DNA of 15,011 bases from PGYR01 sp048267165 (GTDB taxonomy: Bacteria > Bacteroidota > Ignavibacteria > Kapaibacteriales > UBA2268), in assembly GCA_048267165.1 (NCBI GenBank), contig JBLWYD010000069.1, forward strand, positions 1 to 15,011. Reading direction: 5' to 3'. Shown here piece after piece: positions 1-7,815 of this stretch. The notes under the pieces were generated by a model. The model worked only from the letters and a program-made list of their open reading frames with translations, was not told the origin of the DNA and made no database searches. The translations under genes were made by a program, and so were the position numbers. How positions within the stretch are numbered: position 1 is the first letter of the stretch; each line of letters starts with the position of its first letter.

Positions 1-881
1 GAGGATTGAAAGATGGAGCAGATGCAAGTATGATTGATGTATCTAGAAGATTGAAAGATGGAAGTTTTGAAACTGTTAGTGAAAATTTTGATTTAAGTGC
101 AAGTAAAAATCTAGGTACTGATCATTTAGATGATTTTGTGTTAAAACCGTTTGATATTGTTTCTGTAAGATACTTAAAAGGGTATACAGAACAAAAAAGA
201 GTTACTATTACTGGGGAAGTTAATTTTGAAGGAGAGTATTCTATTGGGCAAAAAAATCAAAGAATTTCTGATTTAATAGAACAAGCTGGAGGTTTAACAA
301 AATATGCTTATGAAGAAGGTGCCTTTTTAACTAGAAAGAACAACGAAGAGGAAGATGAAAAGCAATCAGACTTTATAGCTGACTTTGCCCAAAGAGATTC
401 ATTATCTGGTAATGTTGAAGAGCGTTTAAAGAAGAAGAAAGATTTTAAGATTGGAATAGAGTTACAAAAAATCTTAGCATCAGGAGGGAAAAAATCAAAG
501 TATGATATAATTTTAGAAGAAGGAGATGAGTTGTTTATCCCTTCTGAAAGACAAACTGTAAAGGTTGAAGGAGAGGTATTGTCACCATCATTAGTGAGAT
601 ATGAAAAAGGTAAATCATTTAAACATTACATAGAAAACTCAGGAGGATTTTCTGCAAATGCAAAAAAGAGTAGGACATATATAGTGTATGCAAATGGAGA
701 TATTAGAACAACAAAAAAGTTTCTGTTTTTTAAATCATACCCAGATGTTAAACCTGGGGCTGTTATACTAGTGCCCCAAAAACCAGAGGTAACAAATAAA
801 GTTACAACGCAACAAGTGATAGCCATAACTACTGGTTTAGCAACTTTGGGGGTGCTGGTTAAAACGTTAACAGACAAATAA
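1..881 (+). CDS. Wza-type SLBB polysaccharide export protein, 3' part (5' end outside window)
   Basis: This is the C-terminal part of an outer-membrane polysaccharide export protein. The reading frame is open to the left edge (first whole codon at base 3), and the TTG at base 6 lies inside a typical SLBB phrase (Gly-Gly-Leu-Lys-Asp-Gly), so it is not the start. Counting from base 6, there is the tail of one SLBB unit (to about residue 57), a second at about 64-112 with the Ala-Gly-Gly-Leu turn, a Lys/Glu-rich linker at about 110-165, and a third at about 184-237 with Ser-Gly-Gly-Phe. A hydrophobic helix at about 268-287 ends the protein. In Wza a C-terminal amphipathic helix lines the outer-membrane pore, and the helix here may do the same. 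The chain-length gene follows after 12 bases, the usual export/co-polymerase pairing. The N-terminal signal and export domain cannot be seen. Confidence 0.9.
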   Translation, partial: GLKDGADASMIDVSRRLKDGSFETVSENFDLSASKNLGTDHLDDFVLKPFDIVSVRYLKGYTEQKRVTITGEVNFEGEYSIGQKNQRISDLIEQAGGLTKYAYEEGAFLTRKNNEEEDEKQSDFIADFAQRDSLSGNVEERLKKKKDFKIGIELQKILASGGKKSKYDIILEEGDELFIPSERQTVKVEGEVLSPSLVRYEKGKSFKHYIENSGGFSANAKKSRTYIVYANGDIRTTKKFLFFKSYPDVKPGAVILVPQKPEVTNKVTTQQVIAITTGLATLGVLVKTLTDK

Positions 882-893
882 TTGTAAAAAACC

Positions 894-1988
894 ATGGAAA
901 GTAAAACTAAATATACTTCTAATGATGAAATAGATTTATTAGAAATATTTAAAACTGTTTGGAACGGTAGGAAAACAATTATAAAATTTCTTCTAGTTTT
1001 TGGTTTAATAGGTTTATTTATAGCTATTTTTTCTGCTAAAGAATATACGGCGACAACAATTGTAGTACCACAGACCTCGAATAATAAAGTAGGGGGGAAT
1101 TTAGGAGGATTGGCGGCAATGGCAGGAATTAATTTAGGAGGTGGTAGTTCGGAAGGGATTTCACCTAGCCTATACCCTAAAGTGGTTCAAAGCATTCCTT
1201 TTCAGAAAGCACTTTTAGAAGTGTCTTTGAAATTTTCTAGTTTAGAAAAAGAAGTTACTTATAAAGAATATTACACAGAGTATCAAAAATTTAATTTATT
1301 ATCTGCTATTAAGGAATATACTGTTGGGTTACCAACGAAGGTAGTAGGTCTATTTAAAAAAGAAAAAAGTACATTGTTACAAGAGAACGAGGCGCAAGAC
1401 TCTATGTATGTAATGTCAATAGAGGATAAAAAATTATTTGATTTGTTACAAAGTCAATTTGTGTTAGATGTTAATGATAAAGAAGGGTTTGTTAAAATAT
1501 CATTTTCAATGCCTGAAGCATTACCAGCTGCACAAATGACAAAAAAAACTCAAGAACTTTTACAAAAGGCTATAACAGAATTCAAAATACAAAAAGCTCA
1601 AGAACAGTATAAATTTATAGAAGAGCGTTATAATGAAGTAAAAAAAGATTTTATAAGTAAACAATCTATACTGGCTAATTTTAGAGATAAAAATCAAGGG
1701 TTAACACTATCTCGTTCTCAATCACGTTTAGAGCGATTACAATCGGATTATAACTTAGCATATGGAATGTATTCAGAATTGGCTAAACAGTTAGAAACCC
1801 AAAAAATTAAGATTAAGGAGAATACGCCTGTGTTTACTGTAATAGAGCCTGTAAGTGTTCCTATTGAAAAATCGAAACCTAGAAGAGGCATGATTTTAGG
1901 TATATGGTTTTTTTTAGGCATGATTTTTGGGGTAGTTTGGGTCTTTGCAAAAAAAATAATTAGTAATTTAAGAATGAAAAATGACTAG
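894..1988 (+). CDS. wzz: Wzz-type chain length determinant / polysaccharide co-polymerase
   Basis: This is an inner-membrane polysaccharide co-polymerase that controls chain length together with Wzy. The 364-residue protein has the family layout: a short cytoplasmic N-terminus with an acidic Asp-Glu-Ile-Asp-Leu stretch, membrane helix 1 at about 28-47, a large periplasmic part, and membrane helix 2 at about 332-353 preceded by the Pro-rich segment at 316-329 (Glu-Pro-Val-Ser-Val-Pro ... Lys-Pro). Residues about 212-308 look like long helices that could form a coiled coil. A Gly-rich stretch lies at 66-88 after the first beta region. There is no Walker motif or Tyr-rich tail, so this is not a fused tyrosine kinase of the Wzc type. 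The ATG at 894 is chosen because it places helix 1 at the usual distance. Capsule, exopolysaccharide or O-antigen use cannot be told apart from sequence. Confidence 0.93.
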   Translation: MESKTKYTSNDEIDLLEIFKTVWNGRKTIIKFLLVFGLIGLFIAIFSAKEYTATTIVVPQTSNNKVGGNLGGLAAMAGINLGGGSSEGISPSLYPKVVQSIPFQKALLEVSLKFSSLEKEVTYKEYYTEYQKFNLLSAIKEYTVGLPTKVVGLFKKEKSTLLQENEAQDSMYVMSIEDKKLFDLLQSQFVLDVNDKEGFVKISFSMPEALPAAQMTKKTQELLQKAITEFKIQKAQEQYKFIEERYNEVKKDFISKQSILANFRDKNQGLTLSRSQSRLERLQSDYNLAYGMYSELAKQLETQKIKIKENTPVFTVIEPVSVPIEKSKPRRGMILGIWFFLGMIFGVVWVFAKKIISNLRMKND

Positions 1989-2052
1989 TGATAAAATGAG
2001 GTTTATCAAGATAAATTTAAAATAAATATTAATAAGAATAGGAAATAAAGAA
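1989..2052 (+). other. Largest intergenic gap, before pseB
   Basis: This AT-rich gap is the longest non-coding stretch in the window; every other junction is 12 bases or less, or an overlap. I see no clear stem-loop terminator. The closest thing to a Bacteroidota -7 box (TAnnTTTG) is a TAAATTTA with one mismatch near base 2013, and I see no good -33 partner. A weak purine run (AGGAAATAAAGAA) precedes the pseB ATG. The gap could hold a secondary promoter for the pse cassette, but the sequence alone does not show one. Confidence 0.3.
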
Positions 2053-3084
2053 ATGTTAGATTTAAATAATAAATCTGTATTAATTACAGGAGGAACAGGT
2101 TCATTTGGTAAGATGTTCACCAGATTGATTTTAAAGAATCATCCTAAGGTGAAAAAATTAGTCATATTTTCGAGAGATGAACAAAAACATTTTCAAATGG
2201 CTCAAGAATTCCCAGAAAATGAATATCCTCAGGTAAGATATTTCATTGGAGATGTTAGAGATAAATCTCGTTTAATAAGAGCCTTCGAGGGGATAGATGT
2301 TGTAATTCATGCAGCAGCTATGAAGCACGTTCATTTAGCGGAGTATAATCCTATGGAATGTGTAAAAACGAATATAAATGGTGCAGAGAATGTGATTGAT
2401 GCAGCCTTAGAGTGTGGTGTTAAAAACGTTGTAGCACTTTCAACAGACAAAGCGGCTGCTCCAATTAATTTATATGGAGCTACTAAGTTAGCTTCAGATA
2501 AATTGTTTGTAGCAGCAAACAATATAAAAGGAAAAAGAGATATTAAATTTTCTGTTGTAAGATATGGAAATGTTATGGGGTCTAATGGTTCAGTAATGCC
2601 TTTCTTCCTAAAGAAGAAAAATAATGGAGATGCTTTTTTACCGATAACAGATCCAAACATGACTCGTTTTAACATTTCATTAGAAGATGGTTGTGAAATG
2701 GTATTTTATGCTATTGAAAATGCATGGGGAGGCGAAGTTTTTGTTCCTAAAATACCTTCGTATAGAATTCCTGATGTAGCAAGTGCAATTGCGCCTGAAT
2801 TAGAACAGAAAGTAATAGGAATAAGACCAGGGGAAAAGCTGCATGAGGAAATGATAACTGCTTCTGATTCTTATAATACAATCGATTTAGGAAAGTATTA
2901 TGCAATTTTGCCGCAAAAATCTCCTTATTCTCAATATTCAAAAGAAGAGTATAAAAAGGTGTTTAATGGAGTGGATGTTCCTGAAGGTTTTGCTTACGAT
3001 TCGGGGAGTAATACTGAATGGGAGACAGTTGAATCTTTGAGAGAGTTAGTTAAAAAACATGTAGATCCTAATTTTTCTATCTAA
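2053..3084 (+). CDS. pseB: UDP-GlcNAc 4,6-dehydratase (inverting), PseB
   Basis: PseB is the first enzyme of CMP-pseudaminic acid synthesis. It removes water from UDP-GlcNAc and inverts C5, giving UDP-2-acetamido-2,6-dideoxy-beta-L-arabino-hexos-4-ulose. The 343-residue protein is an extended short-chain dehydrogenase: nucleotide-binding Thr-Gly-Gly-Thr-Gly-Ser-Phe-Gly at 12-19, NADP-site Ser-Arg-Asp-Glu-Gln-Lys-His at 40-46, His-Ala-Ala-Ala-Met-Lys-His-Val at 86-93, and Ser-Thr-Asp-Lys at 130-133 with Tyr141 and Lys145. Asp132, Lys133 and Tyr141 match the residue numbers I recall for the catalytic residues of Helicobacter FlaA1/PseB. The short length (about 340 rather than 600 or more) and lack of membrane helices separate it from the retaining PglF/WbpM type. 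It shares one base with pseC (TAATG), so the two are probably translated together. Confidence 0.96.
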   Translation: MLDLNNKSVLITGGTGSFGKMFTRLILKNHPKVKKLVIFSRDEQKHFQMAQEFPENEYPQVRYFIGDVRDKSRLIRAFEGIDVVIHAAAMKHVHLAEYNPMECVKTNINGAENVIDAALECGVKNVVALSTDKAAAPINLYGATKLASDKLFVAANNIKGKRDIKFSVVRYGNVMGSNGSVMPFFLKKKNNGDAFLPITDPNMTRFNISLEDGCEMVFYAIENAWGGEVFVPKIPSYRIPDVASAIAPELEQKVIGIRPGEKLHEEMITASDSYNTIDLGKYYAILPQKSPYSQYSKEEYKKVFNGVDVPEGFAYDSGSNTEWETVESLRELVKKHVDPNFSI

Positions 3085-4229
3085 TGAAATCAATACCTTA
3101 CGGAAGACAAGATATCAACCAAGATGATGTTGAGGCAGTTATCAGTACTTTACAATCTGACTTTTTAACTCAAGGGCCAAAAGTTAAAGAGTTTGAAGAT
3201 AAGTTTGCTCAATACGTAGGAGTTAAATATGCTTTAGCAGTAAACAATGCTACTTCTGGCTTGCATTTATCAGTTTTAGCAATGGAGTTAAAAGAAGGTG
3301 AACGAGTCATTACAACTCCTATTACTTTTGCTGCTTCAGCTAATTGTGTTCGTTTTGCTGGTGGTGAAGTTTGGTTTGCTGACATAGACCCAAATACTTA
3401 TTTACTATCTTTAGAAAGTACTCGAAAACTTATTGAAAGTAAACCTAAAGGGTTCTTTAAAGGAATTATTCCTGTAGATTTTGCAGGGTTACCTGTTAAC
3501 TTAGAAGAGTTTAGAAAACTAGCAAACGAACACGATTTATGGATTATAGAAGATGCTTGTCATGCTCCTGGAGGATACTTTACAGATTCTAAAAACAACA
3601 AGCAGTACTGTGGTAATGGTAATTACGCTGATATAGGTGTTTTTTCTTTTCATCCTGTTAAGCATATCGCTTGTGGTGAAGGAGGAATGTTAACTACAAA
3701 CTCTGAAGAAGTCTACAACAAATTAGCCCTTTTAAGAACTCATGGTATTACAAAAGAGAATATGAGTGAGAATCATGGAGGATGGTTTTATGAAATGCAA
3801 GAACTTGGTTTTAATTACAGATTAACTGACTTTCAATCAGCGTTGGGTATTACACAGTTAGCCAAAAATGACCTTGGAGTAATTCGTCGAAATGAAATTT
3901 CTCAAACATACAAAAATGCTTTTCAAGGAAAAATAAAATTCCAAAGTTTACCTGAAGGTAGTTATAACGCTCATCATTTATTTGTAATTGAAGTTGATGA
4001 CAGAAAAGGGTTATATGATTTTTTAAAATCTCACAATATTTTTGCGCAAATCCATTACATTCCAGTCCATACCTTACCCTACTATAAAAACATTGGATAT
4101 TCAGAAGCTGAATTAACTAATGCAGAGAATTATTATTCTAAATGCATAAGTTTACCTATGTTTCCTAGTTTAACTAACGAAGAATTACAGTACATAATTG
4201 ATAAAGTCCTAGAATTTATTAATGACTAA
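3084..4229 (+). CDS. pseC: UDP-4-amino-4,6-dideoxy-N-acetyl-beta-L-altrosamine transaminase, PseC
   Basis: PseC is a PLP-dependent sugar aminotransferase that acts on the 4-keto product of PseB to give UDP-4-amino-4,6-dideoxy-beta-L-AltNAc. The 381-residue protein has the DegT/DnrJ/EryC1/StrS fold: it opens with Ile-Pro-Tyr-Gly-Arg-Gln-Asp-Ile, has the PLP ring contact Glu-Asp-Ala-Cys-His (Asp157, His160), and has the Schiff-base lysine at Lys193 in Phe-His-Pro-Val-Lys-His followed by Gly-Glu-Gly-Gly. The His-Pro-Val-Lys-His form of the lysine motif and the position next to pseB favour PseC over other members of the family. Its last eight bases overlap the start of pseF. It differs clearly from the second aminotransferase at the right edge, whose lysine motif is Asn-Gly-Asn-Lys. 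Confidence 0.96.
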   Translation: MKSIPYGRQDINQDDVEAVISTLQSDFLTQGPKVKEFEDKFAQYVGVKYALAVNNATSGLHLSVLAMELKEGERVITTPITFAASANCVRFAGGEVWFADIDPNTYLLSLESTRKLIESKPKGFFKGIIPVDFAGLPVNLEEFRKLANEHDLWIIEDACHAPGGYFTDSKNNKQYCGNGNYADIGVFSFHPVKHIACGEGGMLTTNSEEVYNKLALLRTHGITKENMSENHGGWFYEMQELGFNYRLTDFQSALGITQLAKNDLGVIRRNEISQTYKNAFQGKIKFQSLPEGSYNAHHLFVIEVDDRKGLYDFLKSHNIFAQIHYIPVHTLPYYKNIGYSEAELTNAENYYSKCISLPMFPSLTNEELQYIIDKVLEFIND

Positions 4230-4929
4230 AATAGCAATCATACCAGCAAGAGGAGGTAGTAAAAGAATTCCTAGAAAAAATATTAAACTTTTTTTAAATG
4301 TACCTATTATAGCATATTCTATAAAGGCAGCAATTGATAGTAAATTGTTTGATAAAATAATGGTTTCCACAGATGATAGGGAAATTGCTGAAATTGCTAT
4401 AAAATATGGTGCTGAAGTTCCATTTCTGAGAAGTAAAGAGAATGCTGATGATTTTGCAACAACTGTAGATGTTTTACTTGAAGTTTTTGAAAAGTATAAA
4501 GGTTTAGGAGAAGAATTTCAAAAAGCATGTTGTATATATCCTACAGCTCCTTTTGTTACAAGTCATAGTCTTACTAAGGCTTTTGAAAAATTAGAGAAAA
4601 ATAATTTTGATTGTGTTTTTCCTGTTCTAAAATATAGTTTTCCTATTCAAAGAGCTCTAAAAGTAGATGAAACCGTTGGTAGAATGGAAATGTTTTTTCC
4701 AAAATTTCAAAAATCCAGATCTCAAGATTTAGAAACTTCTTATCATGACTCAGGGCAATTCTATTTTTTTAATGTTGAAGCAGTAACTAAAAAAGGGAAA
4801 TTGTGGACAGATAATACAGGAGTAATAGAAATTTCTGAGTTAGAAGGACAAGACATTGATAACCCTGTAGATTGGAAAATAGCTGAATTGAAATATAAAA
4901 TGTTAAATGAAAAAGAAGATTTTATTTAG
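4222..4929 (+). CDS. pseF: CMP-pseudaminic acid cytidylyltransferase, PseF
   Basis: PseF activates pseudaminic acid with CTP to give CMP-Pse, the last step of the pathway. The 235-residue protein has the CMP-nonulosonate synthetase signature at the N-terminus: Ile-Pro-Ala-Arg-Gly-Gly-Ser-Lys-Arg-Ile-Pro-Arg-Lys-Asn at 7-20. Further family features are Ser-Thr-Asp-Asp near 49-52, Tyr-Pro-Thr-Ala-Pro near 106-110, the His-Asp-Ser-Gly-Gln-Phe-Tyr segment at about 175-181, and an acidic Asp-Ile-Asp-Asn-Pro-Val-Asp-Trp near 211-218. NeuA and LegF share the fold, but the surrounding pseB, C, G and I settle the substrate. The start is the ATG inside the end of pseC. The end overlaps pseG by 23 bases. 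Confidence 0.95.
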   Translation: MTKIAIIPARGGSKRIPRKNIKLFLNVPIIAYSIKAAIDSKLFDKIMVSTDDREIAEIAIKYGAEVPFLRSKENADDFATTVDVLLEVFEKYKGLGEEFQKACCIYPTAPFVTSHSLTKAFEKLEKNNFDCVFPVLKYSFPIQRALKVDETVGRMEMFFPKFQKSRSQDLETSYHDSGQFYFFNVEAVTKKGKLWTDNTGVIEISELEGQDIDNPVDWKIAELKYKMLNEKEDFI

Positions 4930-5914
4930 AGCGGATGGAAATTCTTCTATTGGTCTAGGGCATTTATATAGACTATTTAGTTTAGTCGAAATTTATAAAA
5001 AGAAATACGACTTTGTTTTTTTAACAAAGGAAAATTCTGAAATTAGTGTTATACCTGATAACTACTTAATTAAATTAATACCCGCTGAAATATCTTACGA
5101 TAAAGAACCAGAATGGATTAAAAGTAATTTTAATTCAGAAAGTTATATAATGATTGCAGATGGATATCAGTTCAAATCAGATTACCAAAAGAGTATTAAA
5201 GAACAAGGGATTAAATTGATATACATAGACGACTTGGTTCAATGGCATATGTATGCGGATGTTGTGATTAATCATTCGTTAGGATATAAATCAAACGATT
5301 ATTCATCTGAAGATTATACTATTTTCGGATTAGGTTCTAATTATGCATTATTAAGACCAAGCTTTATTGAAGAATCTAAAAAAAACAGAATAATTAGAAA
5401 AGTTGATTCAGTTTTTATATGTTTTGGTGGTGCTGATCCTTTTGATTTAACTATTGAGGTAGTTGAAGCACTTAAAAAAAATATCGAGATAAAAGACATT
5501 CATATAGTAATTGGAGGTGCTTTTAAAGATAAAAATAAATTAGAAGCTATTATTAAAGATAACCCTCGTTTTAAAATACATCAGAATTTATCTGAGAAAA
5601 AAATGATTGAGGTCATGAGATCTACTAATTTAGCTATTGCTCCCTCCAGTACAATACTTTATGAACTTTGTAGCGTAAAAATGCCAATTCTATCTGGATT
5701 TTATGTAGATAATCAAGAAAGAATATATAAAGGCTTTCTCGATAAAGGAGCTATATTTGGATTAGGAGACATTTCAAGTTTTAATAGAAAAGATTTTGAA
5801 TTTGCATTATCAAAATTTTTTAAAACAAACAATATTGAAAGTTATTGTAAAGCTCAACTAGGTTTGTTCGATGGAAAAATTGAAGAACGATTTTTAAATA
5901 TAATAGAAGAATAA
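4907..5914 (+). CDS. pseG: UDP-sugar hydrolase of the Pse pathway, PseG
   Basis: PseG is a GT-B-fold hydrolase that removes UDP from the 2,4-diamido-2,4,6-trideoxy-L-altrose nucleotide, giving the free sugar used by PseI. The 335-residue protein begins with Arg-Ala-Asp-Gly-Asn and carries Gly16-Leu-Gly-His19-Leu-Tyr-Arg, where the histidine matches the conserved catalytic histidine of PseG. A Phe-Gly-Gly-Ala-Asp-Pro loop (about 173-178) and the nucleotide-binding Ala-Pro-Ser-Ser-Thr-Ile-Leu-Tyr-Glu-Leu segment (about 245-254) follow in the C-terminal half. No acetyltransferase domain is fused to it, although some bacteria have PseG-PseH fusions. The ATG at 4907 is needed to keep the N-terminal strand, so the overlap with pseF looks real. 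Its substrate here may carry N-formyl instead of N-acetyl on C4. Confidence 0.94.
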   Translation: MKKKILFRADGNSSIGLGHLYRLFSLVEIYKKKYDFVFLTKENSEISVIPDNYLIKLIPAEISYDKEPEWIKSNFNSESYIMIADGYQFKSDYQKSIKEQGIKLIYIDDLVQWHMYADVVINHSLGYKSNDYSSEDYTIFGLGSNYALLRPSFIEESKKNRIIRKVDSVFICFGGADPFDLTIEVVEALKKNIEIKDIHIVIGGAFKDKNKLEAIIKDNPRFKIHQNLSEKKMIEVMRSTNLAIAPSSTILYELCSVKMPILSGFYVDNQERIYKGFLDKGAIFGLGDISSFNRKDFEFALSKFFKTNNIESYCKAQLGLFDGKIEERFLNIIEE

Positions 5915-5915
5915 T

Positions 5916-6791
5916 ATGCTTAGGTTAGGAATTCTATGTAGTGGAGGTTTAGGTTTATCTCTATTAAAGCATGCGTCGGAAAACTATAATGTTCAATTTG
6001 TTTTGACTGACAAGAAGTCTATTGAAATTTGTGATTTAGCAAGAGAAAAAAATATACCTTTTTTAGCAGGAAACCCAAGAAAAGGAAGAGGGTATGAATT
6101 TGTTAAAAATTATCAAGTTGATGTAATGGCTTCCATAAATTATTTGTTTTTGATAGAAGAAGATATCATAAATCATTCAAAAAATGTTACATTTAATATA
6201 CATGGTTCATTATTACCTAAATATAGAGGAAGAACACCACATGTTTGGTCAATAATAAATGGAGAAAAAGAGACAGGAATAACAGCTCATTTAATTGATC
6301 CTAATTGTGATACAGGAGATATAATTTTTCAAGAGGTTGTTAATATTGAAAAAGAAGATACAGGTGCAGATATTTTGAATAAATATAACAAGCTTTATAT
6401 TCCATTATTTGATAAAGTAATAAAATCTATTATAAATAAATCGTTAGTTACTTTTCCACAAGATGAATCAAAAGCTTCATATTTTGGTAAAAGAACACCT
6501 AATGATGGAGAAATTAACTGGAAATGGATGAAGGAAGATATTAGAAATTGGGTAAGAGCACAGGCTTATCCTTACCCGGGCGCATTTACCTTCTTATATT
6601 CTGAAAAAGTAATTATTGATAAGGTCTCTACTAAATCTATAAATGTGCCAGGAGAAATAGGAACAATAGTTAGTTTAGAACCTAAAGTAACAATTAAAGT
6701 TATTGATGGTATAGTCGTTTTAGAACAAATTAGAACTAAGAATCATAAATTTGAAATAGGTAAGAAATTTGAGAATGAAAATAGGCAATAA
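5916..6791 (+). CDS. Sugar N-formyltransferase, probably replacing PseH
   Basis: This is a member of the 10-formyl-tetrahydrofolate-dependent formyltransferase family (ArnA, VioF and methionyl-tRNA formyltransferase share the fold). In the 291-residue protein the active-site trio is visible: Asn94 and His96 in Phe-Asn-Ile-His-Gly-Ser, and Asp132 in Cys-Asp-Thr-Gly-Asp. The 38-residue spacing from Asn to Asp is the same as I recall for ArnA (102/104/140). Ser-Leu-Leu-Pro-Lys-Tyr-Arg-Gly-Arg at 98-106 is the folate-site loop. The C-terminal part has Tyr-Phe-Gly-Lys-Arg-Thr-Pro-Asn-Asp-Gly-Glu-Ile-Asn-Trp near 199-212, a form seen in sugar formyltransferases. It lies one base after pseG and overlaps pseI, so it belongs to the Pse cassette. 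No PseH acetyltransferase is visible, so I infer that it formylates the 4-amino group made by PseC. A housekeeping Fmt is unlikely in this setting. Confidence 0.88.
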   Translation: MLRLGILCSGGLGLSLLKHASENYNVQFVLTDKKSIEICDLAREKNIPFLAGNPRKGRGYEFVKNYQVDVMASINYLFLIEEDIINHSKNVTFNIHGSLLPKYRGRTPHVWSIINGEKETGITAHLIDPNCDTGDIIFQEVVNIEKEDTGADILNKYNKLYIPLFDKVIKSIINKSLVTFPQDESKASYFGKRTPNDGEINWKWMKEDIRNWVRAQAYPYPGAFTFLYSEKVIIDKVSTKSINVPGEIGTIVSLEPKVTIKVIDGIVVLEQIRTKNHKFEIGKKFENENRQ

Positions 6792-7815
6792 AGAAATAGG
6801 AGGAAACAATCCATGTTTTATTATAGCAGAATTATCCGCGAATCACAATGGTGATTTACAGGTAGCTAAAGAAACAATAAGAGCAGCTAAGAAAACAGGA
6901 GCTGATGCTATTAAACTACAAACCTATACACCTGATACATTAACTATTGATTGTGATAATGAGTGTTTTAAAATAGATGGAGGAACACTTTGGGATGGGA
7001 AAACTCTTTACGAGCTATACGGAGAAGCTTACACACCATGGGAGTGGCACGAAGAGTTATTTAGAGTAGCTGAAGAAGAAGGATTAATTTGTTTTTCTTC
7101 ACCTTTTGATAAAACAGCTGTAGATTTTTTAGAAGAGTTAGATGTTCCTGCTTATAAAATAGCTTCTTTCGAAATTCAAGATATTCCATTAATTGAATAT
7201 GTGGCTTCAAAGGGGAAGCCAATAATTATATCTACTGGAATAGCTGAGTTAAAAGATATAGAATTAGCTGTTGAAACTTGTAGGAAAGTAGGAAATAATG
7301 ATATCGTGCTGTTAAAATGTACATCATCATATCCAGCTCCGCTAGAGTTAGCTAATTTAAATACGATTCCAAACCTCAAATCGCTTTTTAATGTAGAGGT
7401 AGGTTTTAGTGATCATACATATGGTTATTTAGCACCTACTATAGCAACAACGCTTGGGGCAAAAGTAATTGAAAAGCATTTTATTTTAGATAAAAGTGTA
7501 GGAGGACCAGATGCTGATTTCTCTTTAGATGTAGAGGAGTTTACTGAAATGGTAAATAAAGTTCGTGATACAGAAAAACTTTTAGGAACAATATCGTATG
7601 ATATTCCAGAAAAGGTGAAAAAGAATAGAAAGTTTGCAAGATCTCTTTTTATTGTTGAAGATATGAAAAAAGGAGATGTGATAAATGAAAATAATATGAG
7701 ATCAATAAGACCTGGTTATGGGTTACATCCTAAATATTATTATGAAATATTAGGAAAAAAAATTAATAAAGATTTGAAAAAAGGAGAGCCTCTTAGATTA
7801 GAATATTTTGATTAA
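6775..7815 (+). CDS. pseI: Pseudaminic acid synthase, PseI
   Basis: PseI condenses the free 2,4-diamido-2,4,6-trideoxy-L-altrose with phosphoenolpyruvate to give the nine-carbon acid. I place the start at the ATG at 6775 (346 residues) rather than the in-frame TTG six bases upstream, because ATG-Lys-Ile-Gly begins the first strand normally. Seen in order: Ala-Glu-Leu-Ser-Ala-Asn-His-Asn-Gly-Asp at 18-27, Lys-Leu-Gln-Thr-Tyr at 47-51, Lys-Ile-Ala-Ser-Phe-Glu at 128-133, Phe-Ser-Asp-His at 211-214 and Glu-Lys-His-Phe at 233-236, the histidines being the likely metal ligands by comparison with NeuB. A C-terminal SAF/antifreeze-like domain lies at about 288-344. The NeuB family also includes sialic and legionaminic acid synthases; the pseB/C/G context points to Pse. 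It overlaps the formyltransferase by 17 bases and wzx by 8. Confidence 0.95.
   Translation: MKIGNKEIGGNNPCFIIAELSANHNGDLQVAKETIRAAKKTGADAIKLQTYTPDTLTIDCDNECFKIDGGTLWDGKTLYELYGEAYTPWEWHEELFRVAEEEGLICFSSPFDKTAVDFLEELDVPAYKIASFEIQDIPLIEYVASKGKPIIISTGIAELKDIELAVETCRKVGNNDIVLLKCTSSYPAPLELANLNTIPNLKSLFNVEVGFSDHTYGYLAPTIATTLGAKVIEKHFILDKSVGGPDADFSLDVEEFTEMVNKVRDTEKLLGTISYDIPEKVKKNRKFARSLFIVEDMKKGDVINENNMRSIRPGYGLHPKYYYEILGKKINKDLKKGEPLRLEYFD

Noticed and set aside
626..895. Minus-strand open frame of 89 codons
   Set aside because: It lies opposite the SLBB gene, reads as low-complexity hydrophobic sequence, and has no family features.
1900..2052. Bacteroidota sigma promoter upstream of pseB
   Set aside because: No TAnnTTTG with a spaced TTG-type -33 element was found; only a one-mismatch box is present in very AT-rich DNA, where chance matches are common.
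2331..2941. Minus-strand open frames (2331-2675 and 2747-2941)
   Set aside because: Both lie wholly inside pseB, whose protein is conserved along its whole length.
6769..6774. TTG at 6769 as the start of pseI
   Set aside because: The ATG six bases later gives the normal family N-terminus, and the extra two residues add nothing.
5916..6791. Housekeeping methionyl-tRNA formyltransferase
   Set aside because: It lies within the pse overlap chain, and its C-terminal segment (Lys-Arg-Thr-Pro-Asn-Asp-Gly) is closer to sugar formyltransferases; the family fold alone cannot fully exclude it.
7176..7379. Minus-strand open frame inside pseI
   Set aside because: It is an antisense frame with no recognisable content; the pseI barrel core covers this region.
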